Shown here: in pieces, positions 1 to 8,214 of the stretch
Layout of the letters: each line of letters starts with the position of its first letter
How positions within the stretch are numbered: the stretch's first letter is position 1
Assembly (NCBI GenBank): GCA_902603095.1
Contig: CACKTS010000001.1
Span: 32,001 to 75,574 of the forward strand
DNA from: an uncultured Alphaproteobacteria bacterium
Lineage (GTDB): Bacteria > Pseudomonadota > Alphaproteobacteria > HIMB59 > GCA-002718135
DNA: 43,574 nucleotides
Direction of reading: 5' to 3'
Translations under genes and position numbers: made by a program
Notes under the pieces: generated by a model
Seen by the model: only the letters and a program-made list of their open reading frames with translations
Told to the model about the DNA's origin: nothing
Databases searched by the model: none

Positions 1-582
1 ACAACCATCTATTAATAAAGGAATATTTAAATTTTTAGTTTTTTTTGTTATTTTTTCAATATTAGTTATGGAACCTGTAACATTTGACATATGTGTAATT
101 GCAACAAGCTTTGTTTTAGAATTAATCTTTTCTATTAAATCTGCGTAATCAAGTTCACCATCTTTATTAATATTACCTGAAATAATTTTGATTTTTTTTG
201 ATACTAGATGCCATGGCACTAAGTTAGCATGATGTTCTAGAGCTGAAACTAAAACTTCATCACCATCTTGGAAATAATTTTCTGATAAACATGAAGATAC
301 CAAATTGATTCCTTCTGTTGCACTTTTAGTAAAAATTATATTTTTTGAAGATGGTGAATTTATAAATTTACTAACTGATGATCTTGAATCTTCATATCTT
401 TTAGTCAGTTTAGAGCTTAACTCATATATTCCTCTATGAATATTTGCATATTCATAAGAATAGCATTCATTGACTGCATTGATCATACTATCTACCTTTA
501 ATGCCGAGGCAGCAGTGTCAAAAAAAATTAGATTAGGATTTTTCTTAAAAACTGGAAATCTTTCTTTTAAATTATTTATCAT
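1..582 (-). CDS. sufS: SufS cysteine desulfurase (3' part outside window)
   Basis: This is the N-terminal 194 residues of a group II cysteine desulfurase. The enzyme takes sulfur from L-cysteine as a PLP-bound persulfide for Fe-S assembly on SufBCD in the cytosol. Visible are the N-terminal FFDTAASAL segment, the RGIYELS stretch, the ATEGINLV cofactor-binding region and the ALEHHANLVPW motif carrying the His that stacks on PLP. The Schiff-base lysine and catalytic cysteine lie beyond the window edge. Translation is probably coupled to sufD, because the sufD stop and this ATG share a base (TAATG at 580-584). It is the last visible gene of a sufBCDS operon. The family call is firm. The choice of SufS over an IscS-type paralogue rests on the motifs and the operon. 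Confidence 0.93.
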   Translation of the reverse strand, partial: MINNLKERFPVFKKNPNLIFFDTAASALKVDSMINAVNECYSYEYANIHRGIYELSSKLTKRYEDSRSSVSKFINSPSSKNIIFTKSATEGINLVSSCLSENYFQDGDEVLVSALEHHANLVPWHLVSKKIKIISGNINKDGELDYADLIEKINSKTKLVAITHMSNVTGSITNIEKITKKTKNLNIPLLIDGC

Positions 583-1802
583 TATTCTATGCTATTTAAA
601 TAATTTGATAAATTATTACTAATTTTTTCAGTGTTTGTAATATCTAGATATTTAATATCCTCCTCAATAAATGAAGAAATAATCATTTTCATAGCTTGAT
701 TTTTATTTATACCTCTTGATCTCAAATAATATAGTGCACTTTCATCAACTGGACCAATTGTTGATCCATGAGAACATTTTACATCATCTGCATAAATTCT
801 AAGTTCAGGTTTAGAAAAAAAAGAACAGTCGTCAGTAAGTAAGATTCCTTTACTTAATTGATATCCTTCTGTTTTTTGTGCAATTTGAGAAACAAAAGTA
901 TTACTATAATAGTTTGCCTTAGAATTATTGTTTAAAATACCTTTATACATTTGATTGCTCTCACAATTTTCCGCATTATGAATAATATGAGTTTTATTTG
1001 AACATACATTTTTATCTTTTAAAAAAAAACATCCTTTTAAAGAAGCATTTGATAGTTCTCCATTTAATTTAGCATAATGAAAATTTCTAACAAAGCCCTC
1101 AGCAAAATTATATGTATTTTGAGTAAATAAAGATTTTTTTTCACAAACTGTATTTGTAGTAAAATAAAGTTTATTTAAATGAGAAAAATTTTGAAAAATA
1201 TTATGCTTAATAATCGATCCTTCTTCAGCATGAAAATTATAATTAATATTATTAATTGTATTATTTGATAAATTAAATTCATCCTCTAAGTAAACCTCAC
1301 TAAATTCTTGAAAATTAAAAAAATTATTCTGAAAAATTGTAAAATTTTCATGTGTATTATGAACTAATTTTAATTTAAGCTTAGTATTGTTTTTAATATT
1401 AAAAAAAATGCCAGAGTTTAAAAAAATTTTATTAAAATTAATCACCAAATCATCTAAATGTTCATGATTTTGGTCTCTGAATTTTTTGAAATCTGAACTA
1501 GAAATATTTCTTATTTCAATATTATCATCTTTATAATTTTTGCATAAACCATTAACGATATTAATTTTATAACTATCTTGTTGTATTTTTTTAACCCTAG
1601 GTTCTTCTTTACTATGCTTATAATAATAAGCAAATGAAGTTAGATCTGAAAGAGATAAATTTTTAAGACTTTCATTATTTTTTTTATCAAATTTATTTGA
1701 ATTAATCTTTTTAAATATATCTTCTCTTTGATTGGATAAAAAATCATCATTCGAAAAAAAATATTCCTTAGAATGCTGTTTAAAATTATCTTCAAAAGTC
1801 AT
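582..1802 (-). CDS. sufD: SufD, Fe-S scaffold subunit
   Basis: SufD is the 406-residue partner of SufB in the SufBC2D scaffold complex, where it helps iron entry and cluster assembly. The N-terminal two thirds are strongly diverged, rich in Asn, Lys and Phe. The C-terminal core (residues about 343-378) is typical: CSHGSTIGPVDESALYYLRSRG followed by an amphipathic helix, including the conserved His of the SufB/D interface. Length is close to the E. coli protein (423). It sits directly after sufC, with its ATG one base past the sufC stop, and its stop overlaps the sufS start. The low similarity of the N-terminal half is usual for SufD and is compounded by the AT bias. Confidence 0.92.
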   Translation of the reverse strand: MTFEDNFKQHSKEYFFSNDDFLSNQREDIFKKINSNKFDKKNNESLKNLSLSDLTSFAYYYKHSKEEPRVKKIQQDSYKINIVNGLCKNYKDDNIEIRNISSSDFKKFRDQNHEHLDDLVINFNKIFLNSGIFFNIKNNTKLKLKLVHNTHENFTIFQNNFFNFQEFSEVYLEDEFNLSNNTINNINYNFHAEEGSIIKHNIFQNFSHLNKLYFTTNTVCEKKSLFTQNTYNFAEGFVRNFHYAKLNGELSNASLKGCFFLKDKNVCSNKTHIIHNAENCESNQMYKGILNNNSKANYYSNTFVSQIAQKTEGYQLSKGILLTDDCSFFSKPELRIYADDVKCSHGSTIGPVDESALYYLRSRGINKNQAMKMIISSFIEEDIKYLDITNTEKISNNLSNYLNSIE

Positions 1803-2543
1803 TTATAAATTTTTATAACCTGATCGTTCTATTTCGGCTGCAAGCTTTATATCTCCAGATTTTACTATTTTTCCATTACGCATAACATGAACATAGTCTG
1901 GATGAATATAATCTAAAAGTTTTTGATAATGTGTAATAATTAGAAATGAGTTTTCGTCATTTTTAAACCTATTAATTCCTTCGGTGACAATTCTTAAAGC
2001 ATCAACATCTAATCCAGAATCTGTTTCATCAAATATTGTAAATTCAGGATTAAGCATACTCATTTGAAGAATTTCATAACGTTTTTTCTCACCACCTGAG
2101 AAACCTGTATTTATTGATCTTTTTAACATCTGAGCATCAATTCCTAATTCTTCAGCTTTTTTTCTTAATAATTTAGCAAATGATAAGCTATCTAGCTCAG
2201 ATTTATTTTCATTTTTTAATTTTGAATTAATAGAAGCTTGAAGAAAAGGTGTAATATTAACACCTGGAATTTCAACAGGATATTGGAAAGCTAAGAAAAG
2301 ACCTGTTTTAGCTCTTTCTTCAATATTTAAGTCTAAGAGATCTTCATCTTTGAATATTATTTTTCCTGAATTAATTTCATAATCTTCATTTCCTGCAAGT
2401 ACATTAGCCAAAGTACTTTTCCCACATCCATTTGGCCCCATTATCGCATGAACTTCTCCCTGATTAATCGTAAGATTAAAATCATCTAAAATTTTTTTAC
2501 CCTCAATAGAAACATTTAAATTATTAATATTTAAAAAAATCAT
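1803..2543 (-). CDS. sufC: SufC, ABC-type ATPase of the Suf system
   Basis: SufC is the 246-residue cytosolic ATPase that dimerises on SufB-SufD and drives conformational change during Fe-S cluster assembly. The Walker A motif GPNGCGKST lies at residues 36-44, the signature SGGEKKR at about 149-155 and the Walker B/D-loop FDETDSGLD at about 171-179. The reading frame stays open for another 29 codons upstream, but the start chosen is the ATG at 2543. It overlaps the sufB stop as ATGA and gives the family's normal N-terminus ([15 protein letters not shown]); the extension would run through the sufB coding region. Length equals E. coli SufC (248). Confidence 0.96.
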   Translation of the reverse strand: MIFLNINNLNVSIEGKKILDDFNLTINQGEVHAIMGPNGCGKSTLANVLAGNEDYEINSGKIIFKDEDLLDLNIEERAKTGLFLAFQYPVEIPGVNITPFLQASINSKLKNENKSELDSLSFAKLLRKKAEELGIDAQMLKRSINTGFSGGEKKRYEILQMSMLNPEFTIFDETDSGLDVDALRIVTEGINRFKNDENSFLIITHYQKLLDYIHPDYVHVMRNGKIVKSGDIKLAAEIERSGYKNL

Positions 2544-3991
2544 CCTACACTGCCTTCCAGTGAAATAGATACTAGTTTTTGAGCTTCTACTGCAAATTCC
2601 ATTGGTAATTCTTGAAGTACTTGTTTGCAAAATCCATTAACAATTAATGAGACTGACTCTTCATGAGTAAGGCCTCTTTGTCTACAATAATAAAGTTGTT
2701 CTTCATTTATTTTAGAGGTAGAAGCTTCATGCTCTACAATAGCAGAATTATTTTTTGAATCTATATAAGGTATAGTATGTGCTCCACATTGATTACCAAC
2801 TAAAAGAGAATCACACTGAGTGTAATTTCTTGCTTTATCTGCTTTTCTTAAAAAAGATACGTTGCCTCTGTAAGTATTCTGTGAATGACCTAGTGAAATT
2901 CCTTTTGATATAATTTTACTACGAGTATTTTTGCCAATATGAGTCATTTTCGTACCCGTATCTGCTTGCTGATAGTTATTTGTTATTGCTACAGAATAAA
3001 ATTCACCTATCGAATTGTCACCTTTAAGAATACAGCTGGGGTACTTCCAAGTTACTGCTGAGCCTGTCTCAACCTGTGTCCAAGATATTTTGCTATTTTT
3101 TCCTTTGCATAAACCTCTTTTAGTAACAAAATTATATATTCCGCCTTTCCCATGCTCATCTCCTGGATACCAATTTTGAACTGTTGAATATTTAATTTCT
3201 GCATTCTCAAGAGCAATAAGTTCTACATTAGCTGCATGAAGTTGATTAGAGTCTCGTTGTGGAGCCGTACAACCTTCTAAATAACTTACATAGCTTCCTT
3301 TATCAGCTATAATTAATGTCCTTTCAAACTGACCTGTTTCTTCTGCATTTATCCTAAAATATGTAGATAATTCCATTGGGCATTTAACATTTTCAGGAAT
3401 GTAAACAAAAGATCCATCTGTAAAAACAGCAGAATTTAGTGCAGAATATGAATGATCGCCAGGAGGAATTACAGAGCCAAGATATTTTTTTACCAATTCA
3501 GGATGTGTCTGAACCGCCTCACTAATTGAACAAAAAACTATTCCAAGTTTTTCTAATTCACCCTTGTAAGTTGTGGCTACAGATACGCTATCAAAGACAG
3601 CATCTACAGCAACACCTGCCAAAACTTTTTGCTCCTCTAGGGGTATGCCTAGTTTGTTGTAAGTTTCTATTAACTTAGGATCTACTTCACTTAAATCCTT
3701 AGGTTTTTTTTCAAAACCTTTTGGGGCAGAATAATAATATATATCTTGGAAATCAATTTCAGGAAATGTTAAATTTGCCCATTTAGGTTGAGACATCTTC
3801 AACCATTTTTTATAGCAACTAAGTCTCCAAGAAAGCATCCATTCTGGCTCTTTTTTCTTTTTAGAAATAAATTTTATGATTTCTTCATTAAGACCTTTCT
3901 TTGGTCTTTCTGAATCAATTTCAGTGACAAAACCGTATTTGTATTTATCCTGAGAATATTTTTCTAAAGTTTTTGATGTTTCAGTTTCCAC
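2540..3991 (-). CDS. sufB: SufB, Fe-S scaffold subunit
   Basis: SufB (483 residues) carries the nascent Fe-S cluster in SufBC2D and receives sulfur from SufS. The sequence is well conserved throughout. Examples are the [15 protein letters not shown] segment, YLEGCTAPQ with its conserved Cys, the VQNWYPGD stretch, [16 protein letters not shown], and the C-terminal [11 protein letters not shown] and [10 protein letters not shown]. It is the first gene of the operon. The start taken is GTG at 3991 ([14 protein letters not shown]), because no ATG lies between the in-frame upstream stop and the conserved region. No clear Shine-Dalgarno precedes it. The upstream gap holds a -10 box (4012-4017) and an 18-bp palindrome (4052-4069), suggesting iron- or heme-responsive control. 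The exact start is uncertain by a few codons. Confidence 0.95.
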   Translation of the reverse strand: METETSKTLEKYSQDKYKYGFVTEIDSERPKKGLNEEIIKFISKKKKEPEWMLSWRLSCYKKWLKMSQPKWANLTFPEIDFQDIYYYSAPKGFEKKPKDLSEVDPKLIETYNKLGIPLEEQKVLAGVAVDAVFDSVSVATTYKGELEKLGIVFCSISEAVQTHPELVKKYLGSVIPPGDHSYSALNSAVFTDGSFVYIPENVKCPMELSTYFRINAEETGQFERTLIIADKGSYVSYLEGCTAPQRDSNQLHAANVELIALENAEIKYSTVQNWYPGDEHGKGGIYNFVTKRGLCKGKNSKISWTQVETGSAVTWKYPSCILKGDNSIGEFYSVAITNNYQQADTGTKMTHIGKNTRSKIISKGISLGHSQNTYRGNVSFLRKADKARNYTQCDSLLVGNQCGAHTIPYIDSKNNSAIVEHEASTSKINEEQLYYCRQRGLTHEESVSLIVNGFCKQVLQELPMEFAVEAQKLVSISLEGSVG

Positions 3992-4011
3992 AAGTATTCA
4001 AATAAGGAATT

Positions 4012-4017
4012 ATTATA
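4012..4017 (-). promoter_or_regulatory. Candidate -10 box of the suf operon
   Basis: On the minus strand this is a perfect TATAAT, which would start transcription near 4005, about 14 bases before the sufB GTG. No good -35 hexamer is found at 16-18 bases. That is consistent with a promoter that depends on a bound regulator such as one acting at the palindrome 35 bases upstream. Confidence 0.5.
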
Positions 4018-4051
4018 AAAAATCCAGTTTTTTCAACTAAAATTAGCTAAA

Positions 4052-4069
4052 TTTAGAATTCATTCTAAA
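4052..4069. promoter_or_regulatory. Perfect 18-bp palindrome resembling an Irr (ICE) operator upstream of sufB
   Basis: TTTAGAAT, two bases, ATTCTAAA: an exact inverted repeat with 8-bp arms. The alphaproteobacterial heme/iron regulator Irr recognises ICE boxes of the TTTAGAA...TTCTAAA type, and suf operons are known members of alphaproteobacterial iron regulons. The site lies between the mnmA stop and the sufB promoter, centred about 55 bases upstream of the inferred transcription start. It is not a likely terminator: the stem is nearly all A/T, the loop is two bases and no U-tract follows. The match to Irr is from memory and the spacer length of the consensus was not checked. Confidence 0.6.
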
Positions 4070-4071
4070 TA

Positions 4072-5163
4072 TTAGGTAATCCAACCACCACCTAAAACTT
4101 GATCATTCTTATAAAATACACAAGCTTGACCAGGTGAAGTCGCTGATATTGACTCATTAAATAAAAAATATCCGCTGTTTTTATCAATATTTAATAGTCC
4201 AGGAATTTCTTTTTGTGTAGATCGAATTTTTGCTGAACATTCAAGTTCTTTATTTTTAATTCCCTCTTCAAGCAAATTTATATTTTTAAAAAATATTTTA
4301 TTTTTTTGCAAATTTTCATATGGAGCAAGAACTATATAATTTTGATTTTTATTTACTTCTTTTACATAAAGAGGCTGAATTTGACCGCCTACCCCAATTC
4401 CTTTTCTTTGACCTACAGTATAATTAGATATTCCTTTATGTTTTCCTATCTTGTTACCGTTAAGGTCAAAAATATTACCCTCTTTATTTATATCAGGTTG
4501 AATTTTGTTTATCAGATCTCTGTAAGAATCAGTAGTTACAAAACATATATCTTGGCTATCTGGTTTATCACTAACTATTAAATTATAATCATTAGCCATT
4601 TTGCGAATTTCTGATTTAAGATAATTTCCAAGAGGAAATCGAACATAATCAAGTTGATCTTGAAGAGTTGCAAACAAGAAATAGCTTTGATCTTTTTTTC
4701 TATCTTTAGCTTTAAATAACTTAGATTTATTCAATCCACCTTTTCTTATAGCATAATGACCAGTTACTAATGCATCTGCATTCAAGTTTTTAGATTCATT
4801 TAAAAGATCAGAAAACTTTACCGTTTGATTGCATTGAATACACGGTACTGGGGTCTCACCATTTGCATAAGACTCTATAAAGTTTGTTATAACTCCATCA
4901 TAAAATTTATCTTGATAATCAAAAATATGATGAGAAAAATCATATTGTTTTGCTACTTTTATAGCATCATCTATATCTCTACCCGCACAACAAGATTTAG
5001 AATTGGAAACATTTGACTGATTATATAATCTCAAAGTAACTCCAATTACATTATATCCTTCTTTTTTAAGCTTAACAGCGGCAACAGAACTATCTACACC
5101 ACCAGACATCGCCACTATAACCTTGGTATCTTTTTCTTTCTTATCAAAGCCTAAAGAATTCAT
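4072..5163 (-). CDS. mnmA: tRNA-specific 2-thiouridylase MnmA
   Basis: MnmA activates U34 of Lys, Glu and Gln tRNAs with ATP and inserts sulfur to give s2U. The PP-loop MSGGVDSS is at residues 19-26. The two catalytic cysteines are visible as TPVPCIQCN (Cys108) and SQDICF (Cys207), matching the usual 100-residue spacing, and the GQRKGIGVGG segment follows. Length 363 is normal (E. coli 368). It lies upstream of the suf operon on the same strand, 80 bases away, so sulfur users are clustered. Its own promoter is near-consensus at 5174-5202 and the ATG comes almost at the predicted transcription start. Confidence 0.96.
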   Translation of the reverse strand: MNSLGFDKKEKDTKVIVAMSGGVDSSVAAVKLKKEGYNVIGVTLRLYNQSNVSNSKSCCAGRDIDDAIKVAKQYDFSHHIFDYQDKFYDGVITNFIESYANGETPVPCIQCNQTVKFSDLLNESKNLNADALVTGHYAIRKGGLNKSKLFKAKDRKKDQSYFLFATLQDQLDYVRFPLGNYLKSEIRKMANDYNLIVSDKPDSQDICFVTTDSYRDLINKIQPDINKEGNIFDLNGNKIGKHKGISNYTVGQRKGIGVGGQIQPLYVKEVNKNQNYIVLAPYENLQKNKIFFKNINLLEEGIKNKELECSAKIRSTQKEIPGLLNIDKNSGYFLFNESISATSPGQACVFYKNDQVLGGGWIT

Positions 5164-5173
5164 AATTTATGTT

Positions 5174-5202
5174 TATATATTTACAAAGTCGCTTAACTTC
5201 AA
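5174..5202 (-). promoter_or_regulatory. Sigma-70 type promoter for mnmA
   Basis: Minus strand: -35 TTGAAG (5197-5202), a 17-base spacer and -10 TATATA (5174-5179). The expected start is near 5167, only about 4 bases before the mnmA ATG at 5163, so the transcript would be almost leaderless. Nothing resembling a Shine-Dalgarno fits in that space. Confidence 0.6.
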
Positions 5203-5218
5203 TAATAGCTTTTAATTA

Positions 5219-5860
5219 ATGGTAGATTTATTAATTCCAGGTCCAGAGGGTAAAATCGAAGCTAAATATACCCATAATAATGACTCACAATCTCCTATTG
5301 TCTTAATTTTGCACCCAGATCCATCTAGAGGTGGAACAATGAATACAAAAATTGTTTTTAGACTTTTCAACTTATTTGTTAATAATGGCTTTTCTGCAAT
5401 AAGATTTAATTTTAGAGGTGTTGGAAAAAGTCAAGGAATTTATGATGATGGTGAAGGGGAATTAAGTGATGCAGCTAGTGTTTTAGATTGGATTCAACAA
5501 TATAATACAAATTCAAAAAATTGTTGGGTTGCTGGTTTTTCTTTTGGAGCATGGGTAGCAATGCAATTATTAATGAGAAGACCTGAAATTAATGGTTTTG
5601 TTAGTGTATCCCCTCCAGCAAATATAAGAGATTTTAGTTTTTTAGCTCCTTGCCCATCCTCAGGTCTAATTGTTCATGGCGATAAAGATAATATAGCATC
5701 TTTTGACTCAACAAAAATTTTGGCAGAAAAATTACAAAAACAAAAAAAAGTTGATATAAAATTTAAGCCGATAAAGGGTGCAGATCATTTTTTTGAAAAT
5801 TTTTCTGAAGATTTTAGTAATATTGTTGATAGTTACATTAAAGATAGTTTAAAATCTTAA
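5219..5860 (+). CDS. Alpha/beta hydrolase, COG2945-like
   Basis: A 213-residue cytosolic alpha/beta-hydrolase fold protein. The core features are visible: LILHPDPSRGG (oxyanion region, residues about 29-40), the FNFRGVGKSQG stretch, the nucleophile elbow GFSFGAW, an acid in HGDKDN and the final catalytic His in GADHFF. Proteins of this COG2945 type are probably carboxylesterases or peptidases of unknown substrate. The gene is divergent from mnmA and 15 bases upstream of tyrS. As far as I recall, small alpha/beta hydrolases and tyrS occur near suf genes in other alphaproteobacteria, so a housekeeping role is more likely than a catabolic one. Substrate unknown. Confidence 0.85.
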   Translation: MVDLLIPGPEGKIEAKYTHNNDSQSPIVLILHPDPSRGGTMNTKIVFRLFNLFVNNGFSAIRFNFRGVGKSQGIYDDGEGELSDAASVLDWIQQYNTNSKNCWVAGFSFGAWVAMQLLMRRPEINGFVSVSPPANIRDFSFLAPCPSSGLIVHGDKDNIASFDSTKILAEKLQKQKKVDIKFKPIKGADHFFENFSEDFSNIVDSYIKDSLKS

Positions 5861-5875
5861 TCAGATTGAGATTAA

Positions 5876-7117
5876 ATGAAATTTAAATCAGAATTTTTAA
5901 GAGAAATAGAATCTAGAGGCTTTATTTATCAGTCAAGCGATATAGAAACATTAGACAATTTAATTTTTAAAAAAAAAATTACTGCATACATTGGTTTTGA
6001 TATTACAAATGATAGTCTTCATATAGGAAGTTTAGTTCAGTTAATGCTTTTAAACTGGTTAGACTATTTTAATCATAAAACAATTGCTTTAGTTGGAGGT
6101 GGCACTACTTTAGTAGGTGATCCATCTGGAAAAGATACCACTCGTAAAATTATGACTGAAAAGGAAATATCAAAAAATATAAAAAAAATTGAGAAAACAT
6201 TTGGTCATTTTATTAATTTAAAAAAAGGAGGCTCTATAATAAATAATTACGAATGGTTAGCAAATATAAATTATATAGATTTTTTAAGAGATATTGGTTC
6301 TAAATTAACATTAAACAAAATGTTAACTTATGAATCAGTTAAAAATAGATTAGATAGAGAACAATCGCTCACTTTTTTAGAATTTAATTATATGTTGCTT
6401 CAAGCTTACGATTTTTATTATTTACAAAAAAATTATAACTGCATACTCCAAATGGGTGGCTCTGATCAGTGGGGTAATATTATTAATGGTATTGATCTAA
6501 TAAGAAAATTATTAAATAAAAAAGCTTTTGCCTTAACTTCACCTTTAATAACAAACCCAGATGGTTCAAAGATGGGTAAAACTGAAAAAGGCGCGGTATG
6601 GTTAGATGAAAAAAAACTTAATAATTTTGAATTTTATCAATACTGGAGAAATATTGATGATGTTAATGTAGAAAAATTTTTAAAATTATTTACAAAAATA
6701 AAATTAGCTGAAATCAAAAAATTATCAAAACTAAAAGGTGAAGAAATAAATGTAGCAAAAAAAATATTAGCCTTTGAAGTAACTAAAATATGCAGAGGTG
6801 CTAATGCTGCAATAGAAGCTGAAGATATAGCAAATAATATTTTTAATAAAAAAACTAATGATGATAGATTAATAACATATACTGTTAATAAGCAAGATAT
6901 AGAAAACTCTTACTTTACAATTTTAGATGCAGTAGAAAAATTAAATTTAAGCAAAAGTAGAAGTGAAACAAAAAGATTAATTAAGCACAAAGGTATAAAG
7001 ATCAATGAAGAATATTTTTCATCTATAGATTTTTCTTTAGAAAATTTTGCTTTAGAAAATGAATTGAGGATAAGCGTAGGTAAAAAAAATATTGGTATTT
7101 TAAAAATCAAAAAATAA
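5876..7117 (+). CDS. tyrS: Tyrosyl-tRNA synthetase
   Basis: Class I aminoacyl-tRNA synthetase charging tRNA-Tyr, 413 residues (family about 420). The HIGH-type motif is HIGS at residues 49-52, preceded by YIGFDITNDSL. GGSDQWGNI at about 194-202 lines the tyrosine pocket. The KMSKS-type loop is KMGKT at about 232-236. The C-terminal S4 RNA-binding domain (about 345-400) includes LSKSRSETKRLIKHKGIKIN. It lies downstream of the hydrolase on the same strand and ends four bases from the convergent prfB stop. No terminator is visible at that junction. Confidence 0.97.
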   Translation: MKFKSEFLREIESRGFIYQSSDIETLDNLIFKKKITAYIGFDITNDSLHIGSLVQLMLLNWLDYFNHKTIALVGGGTTLVGDPSGKDTTRKIMTEKEISKNIKKIEKTFGHFINLKKGGSIINNYEWLANINYIDFLRDIGSKLTLNKMLTYESVKNRLDREQSLTFLEFNYMLLQAYDFYYLQKNYNCILQMGGSDQWGNIINGIDLIRKLLNKKAFALTSPLITNPDGSKMGKTEKGAVWLDEKKLNNFEFYQYWRNIDDVNVEKFLKLFTKIKLAEIKKLSKLKGEEINVAKKILAFEVTKICRGANAAIEAEDIANNIFNKKTNDDRLITYTVNKQDIENSYFTILDAVEKLNLSKSRSETKRLIKHKGIKINEEYFSSIDFSLENFALENELRISVGKKNIGILKIKK

Positions 7118-7121
7118 ATTT

Positions 7122-8214
7122 TTATAAAGAAAGAGATTTTTCTAAAAAATCATCAATTTCACCATTTAATATATCATTTACATTAGGTGACTCATGATTA
7201 GTTCTTAAGTCTTTTATTAGTTTATATGGGTGAAGAATATAAGATCTAATTTGATTGCCCCATCCTATTTCTTTTTTTTGATTATTTATTAGATTTTCTT
7301 TTACTTTTCTTTTTTGTATCTCCAATTCATAAAGTCTTGATTTGAGCATGTTCATTGCAAAAGCTTTATTTTTATGTTGCGATCTATCACTTTGGCACTG
7401 GACTATTATATCAGTAGGTAGATGTTTAATTCTAACTGCACTGTCAGTCTTATTTACATGCTGACCACCAGCACCGGATGCTCTGTAGGTATCAATTCGT
7501 AAATCAGTTTCTTTTATATCTATTTCTATTTTATCATCTATTTCAGGATATACCCACACACTAGCAAAACTTGTGTGTCTTCGTTTATTACTATCAAAAG
7601 GCGATATCCTTACTAATCGATGTATTCCACTTTCTCTTTTTAACCATCCATAAGCATAATTTTTTTCAATCTTAATAGTTGATGATTTAATACCAGCTTC
7701 TTCACCTCTGGTTTCCTGAAGAAGTAAAACTTTTCCATCTTGTTTTTCTGTCCACCTAATATACATTCTTACAAGCATCTCTGCCCAATCTTGACTTTCT
7801 GTTCCTCCTGCACCAGCATGAATTTCCATAAAAATGTTGTTGGGATCAACTTTTTCACCCATTAAATTTTCTAATCTAGATTTATTAGAATTAATTAATA
7901 ATTTTTTTGACTCAATTAAAAGTTCATCAAAGTAATCCTCATTGTTTTCAGAAACAGCAATTTTAAGTAAATCTTTAATATATATTAAGTTATCTTTTAT
8001 ATTTTCAAAATCATTTATTTTTTTTTCAATATTTTTAATTTTTTGAAAAATTGATTTTGCATCTGAATTGTTCCATATATCAGGTTTTTCACTTTCAATC
8101 TTTAACTGAATTAATTCTTTTTTAAGCTCTGAAAAGTCAAACCCCCCTCCTTAGTAAATCATAATTACTTTTAATTGTCTCTAAATTAGCCTCTAATTTT
8201 TCCTTATTAGTCAT
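7122..8214 (-). CDS. prfB: Peptide chain release factor 2 with programmed +1 frameshift
   Basis: RF2 releases the peptide at UGA and UAA. Translation starts at ATG 8214, sharing a base with the mrcA stop (TAATG), and runs 25 codons (MTNKEK...LLRRGV). It then meets an in-frame TGA at 8137-8139, just after GTT. Reading continues in the +1 frame from GAC (8136-8138) to the stop at 7122, giving 363 residues (E. coli 365). AGGAGG immediately upstream is the stimulatory Shine-Dalgarno, and GTT-TGA-C is the slippery site. Downstream, the anticodon-mimic SPF falls at about 205-207 and the catalytic GGQ at about 249-251, the same positions as in E. coli. It is therefore an intact, autoregulated gene, not a pseudogene. 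Confidence 0.96.
8136..8150 (-). promoter_or_regulatory. RF2 recoding site (+1 frameshift)
   Basis: Minus strand reads AGGAGG GGG GTT TGA C: an internal Shine-Dalgarno, the P-site codon GTT, then the UGA stop followed by C. Low RF2 makes the ribosome pause at UGA and slip forward one base, while high RF2 terminates. The canonical bacterial site has CTT before TGA; here the slipping codon is GTT, whose tRNA can re-pair with UUU less well, so efficiency may differ. Confidence 0.93.

Noticed and set aside
2544-2630. 29-codon N-terminal extension of SufC
   Set aside because: It runs through the sufB coding region, the residues do not fit the family, and the ATGA overlap at 2540-2543 provides the natural start.
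4052-4069. Reading the palindrome as a terminator for mnmA
   Set aside because: Stem almost entirely A/T with a two-base loop and no T-run; an operator fits better.
7863-8214. Apparent 350-base non-coding gap beside a truncated prfB
   Set aside because: The gap is the RF2 N-terminal coding region, joined by the programmed +1 frameshift; the gene is intact.
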